Part shown: one piece after another, positions 1 through 7,460 of the stretch
Layout of the letters: every line of letters begins with the position of its first letter
Position numbering within the stretch: the first letter of the stretch is position 1
Origin: Actinophytocola sp963840275
Lineage (GTDB): Bacteria > Actinomycetota > Actinomycetes > Mycobacteriales > Pseudonocardiaceae
DNA length: 64,000 nt
NCBI GenBank assembly: GCA_963840275.1
Contig: CAWIYK010000007.1
Location: forward strand, 1,116,001-1,180,000
Direction of reading: 5' to 3'
The notes under the pieces: model-generated
What the model was told of the DNA's origin: nothing
Seen by the model: the letters and a program-made list of their open reading frames with translations, nothing else
Database searches by the model: none
Program-made: the position numbers and the translations under genes

Positions 1-2
1 TG

Positions 3-1697
3 ATCACCCCGCACGAGCTGGGGCACTCGCTCGGCGGGCTGCAGGACGAGTACGACTACTACGCGCGCGGCGCGCGGGGCGAGCCGTACGAGGGCGGCGA
101 GCCGGACTCGTCGCACCACTCGCTGCTGACCGAGCAGGAGATGGCCACCCAGCAACGGAAGTGGTGGCGCTGGCTCGGCGAGCAGAGCGAGTCCGGCGGC
201 CCCATCGCCCGCTACGAGGGCGGCATGTACGCCGGCACCGGCATCTGGCGGCCGGCCGCGCACTCGATGATGAAGACGCTCGGCTACTACTTCGACCAGA
301 TCAGCCGCGAGCAGATGACGCAGCGGATCTCGGCGAAGACGACCATCCTGCAGGACGGCACCCCCGCGTCGGCCCCGATCGGCGCCGACCGCGTGGTGTG
401 GGTCGAGACCGCCTACCCGGTGAGCCACCTGCTGGACGTGACGTGGACACTCGACGGCGCGCTGGTCGCCACGGGCGGCAGCCGCAGCCTCGATCTGTCC
501 ACAAAGGACCTGTCGCCAGGCCTGCACACGCTCGCCGTGACCGTGACCGACCCGACGGAGTTCGTGCGGGACCCGGCGATCCGGTCCTCCGCCGCGTTGA
601 CGCAGAGTCGCACGTGGACGGTCGACACCGCGCTGACCACCCCGGTCGTGCCGGTCGACGTGGTGTTCACGGTCTCGACGCCGACCACGCGACCGGTCGG
701 CGCAACGGACGTCGTGTACGCGGAGGCCACGCATCCGACCGACCACGTGCTCGCGGTCGACTGGGCCCTCGACGGCGCACCGGTCGACACGGGCGGCAAC
801 GACCGGGCGGTCGACCTCGGGTCCCTCGCGCTCACCGGCACGCACACGCTCACCGCGACCGTCGGCGCCGACACCCGCACGTGGACCGTCGACGCCACCG
901 GGCCGTCGGTCTCCCATGAGCTGTCCGAGCCGCTGCTCGCCGGGTCCACTTCGGACGGTCCGTCGTACGTCTACAACGGACCGTTCACCATGACGCTCGC
1001 CGGCGCCGACGACACCCCGGGCTACGTGGTCCGCGAGTTCCGCACCGACGGCGACGGCTGGTTCAACTACTTCGGCTGGCCGACGGACCCGGACGCGCCC
1101 TTCCTGTTCACCCCGCGGGGCACCGAGATCGACAGCCTGGTGTACGGAAAGCTCGGCGTGCCACGGCTGTCCCCGTGGGACGACGTGCCGACCAGCTACG
1201 GCCGGCACACCATCGAGTACCGGTCCATCGACCCCAGCGGCAACATCGGCGCGGCCGACGCGTTCGACGTGACGCTGCTGCCCGCCCCGCCCGCCTGCAC
1301 CACCACGATCACCGGCCGGCACAACGGCCCGCTGACCGTCCGCGCCGGCGTGACATGCCTGTCCGGCGCCACGGTGTCCGGCCCGGTGACGGTCACGGGC
1401 GGCGCCCTGGTCGCGACCGGCTCGACGATCGCCGGTCCGGTCACCGCGAACCGTGCCGGCACGGTCGAACTGTTCCGCAGCACCGTCCGCGGCCCGCTGT
1501 CGGTGCGCGGTGTCGCCGGCGATGTGCAGATTCTCGGCGGCAGTGTGCACGGCCCGGTGACGCTGTCCGGGAACAGAGCGCCGGTGTTGGCCGGCGCCAC
1601 GGTGAAAGGCCCGCTGAGCTGTATCGGAAACGCCACCGCGCCGGATAACCTGCGCATCCCGAACACGGTGCACGGCCCGACGACGGGCCAGTGCTGA
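3..1697 (+). CDS. M64-family secreted zinc metallopeptidase, 3' part, with C-terminal GPV-repeat domain
   Basis: The reading frame is open from the first bases of the window, so the N-terminus lies upstream. The first residues read HELGHSLGGLQDEY, which matches the zinc-binding HExxH plus GGLxDEY signature of IgA-type (M64) peptidases, so only the catalytic core's end is present. After the core come two Ig-like segments (about 340-900), each containing a WTLDGA or WALDGA motif and ending in TWTVD. The last 125 residues carry six GP[LV][TS] motifs about 20 residues apart, which suggests a small beta-helix. The protein ends in a cysteine. The M64 call is firm; the role of the C-terminal repeats is unknown. 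An ATG at 141 is internal and should not be taken as the start. Confidence 0.85.
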   Translation: MTPHELGHSLGGLQDEYDYYARGARGEPYEGGEPDSSHHSLLTEQEMATQQRKWWRWLGEQSESGGPIARYEGGMYAGTGIWRPAAHSMMKTLGYYFDQISREQMTQRISAKTTILQDGTPASAPIGADRVVWVETAYPVSHLLDVTWTLDGALVATGGSRSLDLSTKDLSPGLHTLAVTVTDPTEFVRDPAIRSSAALTQSRTWTVDTALTTPVVPVDVVFTVSTPTTRPVGATDVVYAEATHPTDHVLAVDWALDGAPVDTGGNDRAVDLGSLALTGTHTLTATVGADTRTWTVDATGPSVSHELSEPLLAGSTSDGPSYVYNGPFTMTLAGADDTPGYVVREFRTDGDGWFNYFGWPTDPDAPFLFTPRGTEIDSLVYGKLGVPRLSPWDDVPTSYGRHTIEYRSIDPSGNIGAADAFDVTLLPAPPACTTTITGRHNGPLTVRAGVTCLSGATVSGPVTVTGGALVATGSTIAGPVTANRAGTVELFRSTVRGPLSVRGVAGDVQILGGSVHGPVTLSGNRAPVLAGATVKGPLSCIGNATAPDNLRIPNTVHGPTTGQC

Positions 1698-1826
1698 GGT
1701 GCTGTCACCAAAACCGCTTCGCGTTCACGCGCGATTCGTGCGGTAGCGTTCCGCATCCACAGGCAACGCCGGGCGGTGCCACGGCGTCTTAGTGGACAAG
1801 TTCATGGATCAGTTTGGGGGCCCAGG

Positions 1827-2852
1827 TTGTTGAAGCCTGTCCGTGCCCGCGTCGGGGTCTTGGCGTTCGTCTTCGTCGCCGCCGCCGCGTGCAGCACCAC
1901 CGATGCCGCGGAACCGCCGAGTCCGGATCTCGCGGACCGCGGCACCGCGATGACCACGGTGACGCCGACCCGTCAGGACCTGACGAACTCGGTGAGCCTG
2001 ACCGGCAAGGTCACGATGAACCCGGTGTTCGGGCTGGTCGCGCCGATCGCCGGGCAGATGCGCTACCTCGACGTCGAGGCGCCGAAGAGCACGCCGACCA
2101 AGCCGACGCGCGTCGGCTCGGTGTGGGCCGACGGCAAGCCGACGGTGGTGGAGGTGCCCGCGGGGGCGACGTTCTCCGGCCGGCTCGTCGACGACCGCGC
2201 CTCCGTCACGGCCGGCATGCCGGTCGCGTCGGCGAAGCTCGCCGGCTACGGCATCGTCGCGGAGATCGACAGCGAGAAGGCCTACCAGATCGCGGACGGC
2301 CTCACCGGCGTCCAGGCGCAGATCAAGAACGGTCCCGGCCCGTTCCCGTGCGCGGTGCTCGGCACGATCGCCGCGCTGCCGGCCGGCACGGTGCCCGCGC
2401 CGCCGCCCGCCGAGGAGGAGCAGCCGCCCGCGGGTGAGCAGCCGCCTGCCGCCGGGCCCCAGAACCCCGTGGTGCCGCCGGAGCAGGAGGAGCCGGAGGA
2501 GCAGCCACCCGGCTCCGAGGCGTCCGGCCTGCGCCTGGTGTGCACGGCGCCCGCCGACACGAAGCTGATCAACGGCGCGTCCGCGACGCTCGAGGTCGTG
2601 ACGCAGACCGCGGCGAACGCGCTCGTCGTCCCGGTCGAGGCGATCGCGGGCGGGCAGGGCAAGGGGAAGGTCGAGGTCGTCAAGCCGGACGGCACCCGAC
2701 AGGTCGTCGACGTGGTCCTCGGGCTGACCGACGGCAAGGTCATGGAGATCAAGTCCGGGCTCACGGGTGAGGAGAAGCTCAGCGTGCCGGGCCCGAACCT
2801 GCCAGCAGCGCCGGAGGGTGAGGACCCGAGCGGGATGCCGGGGTCGAAATGA
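1827..2852 (+). CDS. Lipoprotein periplasmic-adaptor-like subunit of an ABC exporter (MacA/HlyD type)
   Basis: The N-terminus has a short basic stretch, a hydrophobic run and a lipobox (AAAC), so it is a probable lipoprotein anchored outside the membrane. The body resembles the membrane-fusion/adaptor proteins that accompany MacB-type ABC transporters, ending in the typical beta-barrel text (VVPVEAIAGGQGKGKVEVV). A Pro/Glu-rich stretch sits at about 2394-2512. I chose TTG at 1827 because a GGGGG ribosome site precedes it and it gives a normal signal peptide; GTG at 1776 would add 17 residues. The stop overlaps the next start by ATGA, indicating an operon with the ATPase and permease. The transported substrate cannot be read from the sequence. 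Confidence 0.75.
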   Translation: MLKPVRARVGVLAFVFVAAAACSTTDAAEPPSPDLADRGTAMTTVTPTRQDLTNSVSLTGKVTMNPVFGLVAPIAGQMRYLDVEAPKSTPTKPTRVGSVWADGKPTVVEVPAGATFSGRLVDDRASVTAGMPVASAKLAGYGIVAEIDSEKAYQIADGLTGVQAQIKNGPGPFPCAVLGTIAALPAGTVPAPPPAEEEQPPAGEQPPAAGPQNPVVPPEQEEPEEQPPGSEASGLRLVCTAPADTKLINGASATLEVVTQTAANALVVPVEAIAGGQGKGKVEVVKPDGTRQVVDVVLGLTDGKVMEIKSGLTGEEKLSVPGPNLPAAPEGEDPSGMPGSK

Positions 2853-3586
2853 CCGCGGCACCGGCGACGGCGGCGGAGCTGACCGCGCCCATGACGACGC
2901 CCCTGATCCGGGTCACCGGAATGACGAAGACGCTGAAGGGACAGGACGAGCCGAGGGTCATCCTCGACGGCGTCGACCTGACCCTCCACAGTGGTGAGAG
3001 CATCGCCGTGCTCGGTCGGTCCGGCTCCGGCAAGAGCACGCTGCTGAGCCTCATCGGGCTGTTCGACCGCGCGGACGGCGGGCAGTACCTGTTGGGTGAC
3101 CAGGACATCACGCGCATCCCGGAACGCAAGGCGGCCGCGCTGCGCAGCGCGCAGTTCGGGTTCGTGTTCCAGCGGTTCTTCCTGCTCAAGCACCTGACGG
3201 CGGCGCAGAACGTGGCGATGGCGATGGTGAACGGCCAGGGCTGGCTGCCGCGCCGCAAACGCAAGGCGAAGGCGCTGGCCGCGCTGGACCTGATGGGCAT
3301 CGCGCACCTCGCGAAGCAGAAGCCGCCACGCCTGTCCGGCGGTGAGCAGCAGCGGGTCGCGATCGCCCGCGCGCTCGTGCGGGAGCCGAGGATCCTGCTC
3401 GCCGACGAGCCGACCGGCGCGCTGGACACCGACACCGGCAACGTGGTCGTCGAGGCACTGCGCTCGGCGACCGACCGCGGCTGCGGGCTCATCCTCGTGA
3501 CGCACGACCACGACCACGCGGCGAAGATGCAGCGGGTGCTGCACCTCGACCACGGCGTGCTCGCCCCGGCGGGGGTGCGCCCGTGA
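2849..3586 (+). CDS. ABC transporter ATP-binding protein, LolD/MacB type
   Basis: A 245-residue ABC ATPase with Walker A GRSGSGKST, a Q-loop region (FQRFFLLKHL), signature LSGGEQQRVAIARAL, Walker B ILLADEPTGALD and the H-loop VTHDHDHA. DEPTGALD and the overall length are typical of the LolD/MacB subfamily, which partners FtsX-fold permeases. Both its ends overlap neighbours by four bases (ATGA at 2849, GTGA at 3583), so the adaptor, ATPase and permease are translationally coupled. It would energise export from the cytoplasmic face. Confidence 0.92.
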   Translation: MTAAPATAAELTAPMTTPLIRVTGMTKTLKGQDEPRVILDGVDLTLHSGESIAVLGRSGSGKSTLLSLIGLFDRADGGQYLLGDQDITRIPERKAAALRSAQFGFVFQRFFLLKHLTAAQNVAMAMVNGQGWLPRRKRKAKALAALDLMGIAHLAKQKPPRLSGGEQQRVAIARALVREPRILLADEPTGALDTDTGNVVVEALRSATDRGCGLILVTHDHDHAAKMQRVLHLDHGVLAPAGVRP

Positions 3587-4915
3587 TCGGACTGTCCGGT
3601 CGGCTCCGGTCGGCGATCATCATCGGCGGGCAGGGGATCCGGGCCCGCAAGCTGCGCACGTTCCTGTCCATGATCAGTCTCTTCCTCGGGGTGCTCGGCG
3701 TGGTCGCCGCGCAGGCCGGCCAGGTGATCGCGCAGCGCGCGCTGGTCGCCGAGATGGAGATGACACAGGGCAAGGACGGCACCCAGCAGGTCTACCTGCC
3801 CTCGCACGAGGACTCGTCGCGGATCGCGATGGACACGGTCGCCGGCCGGAACGACGTGGTGGCCATGATGAGCACCAACGCGATCATCGGTGAGCCGAAC
3901 CTGAAGCCCGTCAACGAGGGCGGCATGCCGATCGACCAGATCGGCGGCGGCGGGTACGGCCCCGGCGCCTACATGGTGTGCGACGCCTCGGGCTACTGCA
4001 CCGACCAGAACCCGAACCCGAACCCGGACCAGCCCGCGGGGCAGGCGATCGAGCTGCGCGTGCAGGCGCTCACCGCCGACGTGCGCCAGTTCCGGGCGCT
4101 GCGGCCGCAGAGTGGGCAGTGGCTGGAGTTCGACAGCGCGCCGCAGCTCGCGCCCCGGCTGGTGCTGAACGAGGAGGCGGCGAAGGCGTTCGCCGCGTAC
4201 CAGGTGCCGGCGGAGATGCGGTTCCCGGGCGCGACCGCGCACTCGACGCCGAGGTTCATCGGCGTCGTCGACGACGGGATGGGCGCGCCGCAGGCATACG
4301 TGCGGTCCGACGAGCTGCTGAACTGGATGCCGGTGGACGCGCTCAGCGACCCGAGGTTCGGCCAGGTCGGAGATCCTCGCGGCCCCGACCGCGACGGACT
4401 TCGTCGACATCCTGCGCAAGAAGTTCGCCGCCATCGGTGGCGACCAGCAGCTCGACCAGCAGCTCTACGTCAACGTGATCAGCTCGGCCGACCAGATCCC
4501 GGACCAGATCGCGTTGATGCGCTGGGTGTTCCTCGGGGTGTCGATCCTGGTGCTGCTGATCGGTTCGGCGGGCATCCTCAACGTGGGGCTGGCGACGGTC
4601 GGCGAGCGCATCGAGGAGTTCGCGCTGCGCAGAGCCGTCGGCACGCCACGGCTGCTGCTCGCCGGCATCGTGCTCGCGGAGACACTGCTGACCGGCCTGC
4701 TCACGGCGGCCGCCGCGATCGGCGCCGGCATGGTAGGGCTGGCGGCGGCGAGCAGACTCCTCGGCGACGAGCAGCCGATGCTGCAGAACGTCGCGTTCCC
4801 TTGGGAGGCGGGTGTTGCCGGCATCGCCGCCGGGTTGATCGCTGGTGTGCTCGGTGGTTTGGTGCCGGCGGCTCGTGCGGCGCGGATTCCGATCGCGACG
4901 GTGATGCGGGCTTAG
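3583..4915 (+). pseudogene. FtsX/MacB-type ABC permease, interrupted by a +1 frameshift near 4370
   Basis: The first frame (GTG at 3583) gives an N-terminal membrane segment after a basic stretch (ARKLRTFLSM) and a long extracytoplasmic MacB-like domain up to about 4368. The frame then derails at ggtcggagatcctc. Reading one base later continues the protein without loss (EILAAPTATDFVDILRKKF) and supplies the last three membrane helices and the family's hallmark cytoplasmic text (ERIEEFALRRAVG), ending at 4915. One extra G at about 4370-4374 explains the break. This is either a recent mutation that would disable the exporter or a consensus error; the rest of the gene looks under selection. Confidence 0.8.
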
Positions 4916-5034
4916 CTAGTCCGCCTCCCCGGATTTCATGTGTGGGTTACGTCCCGGCGCAGGCGCGGCTACCGAGGTGGATGGTGGCTGGGTGCCGTCA
5001 CGTTCCCCTGAGGTACCTGTTGGTCAGGCGCAGA

Positions 5035-5056
5035 CCCTCGCACAAAGATCCGAGGG
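5035..5056. terminator. Weak hairpin after the exporter operon
   Basis: CCCTCG-cacaaagatc-CGAGGG lies between the permease stop and the convergent YjbR-family stop. Short 6-bp stem, no T-run. Confidence 0.35.
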
Positions 5057-5065
5057 ACAAACCGT

Positions 5066-5416
5066 CTAGTTCGCCGCTCTGGCGTCGTACTCGGCGGCGA
5101 CCTTCTTCGGTACCACCATGCGCCACGCGTCGGTGATCAGCTCGCGCAGCTCGTCGAGGTCGACGGCGTCGAGGTCGACGTGGATCCACCGGTAGCGCTG
5201 GTCGCCGACGCTCGGCATGGCGAACTTGTCCGGCTCGGCCGCGATCGCCGCGTCCCGTTCCTCCTTGGGGAAGCCGCAGCCCATGGTCCGCTCGTCGCGC
5301 GACAGTGCCACGTACACGATCTGACCGACGTTGAACTTCACGCGGTCGCGCACCAGCCGCTCCACGGTGCGCGGCAGATCCTTCGCTATCGAGCGGACGT
5401 CGTCGGCAGTCACCAT
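5066..5416 (-). CDS. MmcQ/YjbR family protein
   Basis: About 116 residues beginning MVTADDVRSIAKDLPRT, the typical opening of the small MmcQ/YjbR fold, with the later family-type text MGCGFPKEERDAAI and YRWIHVDLDAVDLDEL. Members are proposed to bind DNA but have no settled function. ATG codons at 5428 and 5425 are also possible; 5416 gives the usual family length. The gene diverges from the SnoaL-like gene with only about 10 bases between starts, so both are probably leaderless or nearly so. Confidence 0.8.
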   Translation of the reverse strand: MVTADDVRSIAKDLPRTVERLVRDRVKFNVGQIVYVALSRDERTMGCGFPKEERDAAIAAEPDKFAMPSVGDQRYRWIHVDLDAVDLDELRELITDAWRMVVPKKVAAEYDARAAN

Positions 5417-5429
5417 GATTGTCATCATG
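5414..5429. promoter_or_regulatory. Dyad between divergent starts
   Basis: CATGAT-tgtc-ATCATG is a perfect 6-bp inverted repeat covering the start codons of both divergent genes. It could be an operator, or merely the product of back-to-back ATG codons. The sequence alone cannot decide. Confidence 0.25.
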
Positions 5430-5828
5430 TCAGCTGTCACCAGGGACGGGTTCTCGTCGTGGATCGCGTTGTACGAGCGGTTGTGGCGCACGCCCGGGAC
5501 CGACGAGCTCGGCTCGCTCTTCACCGCCGACGCCACCTACCGGCACTCCCCGTACGAGGAGCCGGTGACGGGCCTCGCCGACCTGGCCGTCGACTGGGAA
5601 CGCGGCCGCGACGGCGCCGACGAGGCGTTCACCATGTCGGCGGAGATCGTCGCGGTCGACGGGGACACCGGGGTCGCCCGGGTGCTCGTCCGGTACGGCG
5701 CGCCGCAACACCAGGAGTACCTGGACCTGTGGGTGGCGCGCTTCGACGACACGGGCCACTGCGTCGCGTTCGAGGAATGGCCGTTCTGGCCGGACCAGCC
5801 GTGGACGGCCGGGGCGCCGCGCGAGTAG
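5427..5828 (+). CDS. SnoaL-like / NTF2-fold protein
   Basis: 133 residues from ATG at 5427. The pattern (FSSWIALYERLWRTPG, then LFTADATYRHSPYEEPVTGL, then FEEWPFWPDQPW) is that of SnoaL-like polyketide-cyclase or nuclear-transport-factor-2 fold proteins, which are small cone-shaped alpha+beta domains used for cyclisation or ligand binding. No catalytic assignment is possible from this context. It diverges from the YjbR-family gene and converges on the next leftward gene with one base between stops. Confidence 0.75.
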   Translation: MSAVTRDGFSSWIALYERLWRTPGTDELGSLFTADATYRHSPYEEPVTGLADLAVDWERGRDGADEAFTMSAEIVAVDGDTGVARVLVRYGAPQHQEYLDLWVARFDDTGHCVAFEEWPFWPDQPWTAGAPRE

Positions 5829-5829
5829 G

Positions 5830-6252
5830 TCAGGGAATGAGGCGGCCGAGCACCCACGACACCCGGTAGGGCGGCGGGACCGCGACCTCCAGCGTCCCGG
5901 CCGGGGTCGTGACCGTGACGATCTCGCATCCCGGCGCGAGCGTGAACAGCTCCCTGCCACCGGGTCGCCTGCCGCGCGCGCCGGTCCCCACGACGTCGAT
6001 CGACACCGGCTTCCTGCGCAGGAACCGCACCCCGCCGACGTAGGAGACGAACTCCAGCCGGCCGGGGCGCAGTGTCGCGAGCCCGCTGAGCCAGCCGGTG
6101 CGCAGCCCGTCGTGCGTGCCGCGCAGGACCCGCACCGCCAGCTCGGCCTTCTCCTGGAGCACCAGCCACTCGGCCCGCCTGCGTCGCATGCCGCGCGCGA
6201 CTCCGGCGCCGGTCAGCGCACCCACCGCACCCCCGGCGACCTCCTCGAGCAT
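5830..6252 (-). CDS. Conserved hypothetical protein, possible membrane-associated
   Basis: 140 residues from ATG at 6252, chosen because GAGGAGG lies 6 bases upstream; a longer start at 6300 has no ribosome site. The N-terminus has a small glycine/alanine-rich hydrophobic stretch (VAGGAVGALTGAGVARG) followed by arginines. The rest alternates short hydrophobic strands and loops, suggesting a beta-rich, PH-like fold. I do not recognise the family. It lies downstream of a broken glycosyltransferase gene on the same strand and may have shared its transcript. Confidence 0.6.
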   Translation of the reverse strand: MLEEVAGGAVGALTGAGVARGMRRRRAEWLVLQEKAELAVRVLRGTHDGLRTGWLSGLATLRPGRLEFVSYVGGVRFLRRKPVSIDVVGTGARGRRPGGRELFTLAPGCEIVTVTTPAGTLEVAVPPPYRVSWVLGRLIP

Positions 6253-6304
6253 GACGGCCTCCTCACGTGTGCGCCGCAGTCTGCCCGGGGTCGCTAACAA
6301 CCCG

Positions 6305-7385
6305 CTAACCGCTCTGGAGACCCGCCGCGATCTCGTCCGGTGACGGCATCGCCGCGATCTCCTCGGCGATCCGCTTCGCGACGAGTCGTTCCGGCCCCTC
6401 GGTCAGCAGCGCCCCCACCGCCGCCTCGATCGCGCCAGGGACCTGCGCGTCGTTGGGCAGCGCGCGACCCGCGCCGCACCGTTCGATGGCCGCCGCGTTG
6501 AACGGGTGGTCCGCGCCCTGCGGGAGGAGCAGCTGTGGCAGCCCGTTGGCGAGCACGCCGAGCACCGTGCCGGCACCGCCGTGGTGGACGGCGAGGTCGA
6601 CCTGCCGCAGCACCTCGGCCTGCGGCACGAACCGCTCGACCCGCACGTTCTCCGGCAGATCCCCGAGCAGCGCCGCGTCGCCTTCCGGGCCCACCGCGAC
6701 CAGCACGTCCACGTCGTGGGCCGCCGTCTCGAGCACGGCTCTGCGCAGCACCTCGACGGCGCCGAACGACACCGTCCCGAGCGTCACGTACACGCGGGGC
6801 CGCCGCGGTCTTCGGCCACGGCGGCATCGGGACGGTGTCCGGCGCCCACGGCACCGTGCGGATCGGCAGCGACCGCGCCGGCAGCGGCACCGGGTTCTGC
6901 ACCGACGCCGGCATCGGGTCGAAGTAGCCGCCCGGCAGGTCCGTCGCCGCGCCGGCCAGCGCGTACCAGCTCGCCAGGATCGGGTTCCACAGGCCGAGCC
7001 CGAACGCGATCGCCCGCACCCCGTGCCGCTCGGCCGCGAGCGCGGCGCCGATGTTCAGCACCTCGTGCACCACGAGGTCCGGCCGCACCGACGAGAACAG
7101 GGCGGACAGCACCGGCTCGGTGTGCCGCACGGTCGTCTCCCCGAACATGTACGTCGGCACCTCCAGGCCCGAGGCGTCCGGGTGGTTGCGGAACGTCTCC
7201 TGCTCGACGTCGTGCAGCTCGATGCCCTCTTCGAGTCCGCGCACGGTCGGCAGCGGCAGCGAGTCGAGGAACGGCTCGCCCGCCGCGACCGTCACCTCGT
7301 GGCCCGCCGCGGCGCACGCCACCGCGAGCGGCAGCATCGGGTACAGGTGCCCGTAGGCGGGCAGACTGGCGAAGACGATCCTCAT
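6305..7385 (-). pseudogene. GT1-type (MurG/UGT-fold) glycosyltransferase, frameshifted near 6800
   Basis: From ATG at 7385 the N-terminal half is a GT-B fold donor/acceptor domain beginning MRIVFASLPAYGHLYPMLPL, typical of antibiotic and macrolide glycosyltransferases. At about 6796-6808 the frame shifts; the adjoining frame continues with VYVTLGTVSFG and the nucleotide-sugar binding signature (VDLAVHHGGAGTVLGVLANGLPQLLLPQGADH), ending at 6305. A single-base indel in a run of GC explains it. Combined length (about 360 residues) is normal for the family. Either a recent pseudogene or a sequencing error. No sugar biosynthesis genes are nearby, so the acceptor is unknown. Confidence 0.82.
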
Positions 7386-7401
7386 ATCTGTGAGTCGCCG
7401 C

Positions 7402-7431
7402 CGGCCCGGGAAACGCGACGCCCCCGGGCCG
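7402..7431 (-). terminator. Hairpin after the carboxypeptidase gene
   Basis: A 9-bp inverted repeat (CGGCCCGGG / CCCGGGCCG) with a 12-base loop sits between the leftward carboxypeptidase stop and the glycosyltransferase start. There is no T-run, as is common in actinomycetes. Confidence 0.45.
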
Positions 7432-7460
7432 ACTCGTCCGGAAAGGACAGTCCGAAACGG

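Noticed and set aside
141..1697. ATG at 141 as the start of the M64 peptidase
   Set aside because: The same frame is open to the window edge and the upstream codons encode the HExxH zinc motif, so the gene begins outside the window.
4360..4380. Programmed frameshift in the permease gene
   Set aside because: No slippery heptamer or stimulatory structure is evident and the family has no known recoding; mutation or read error is simpler.
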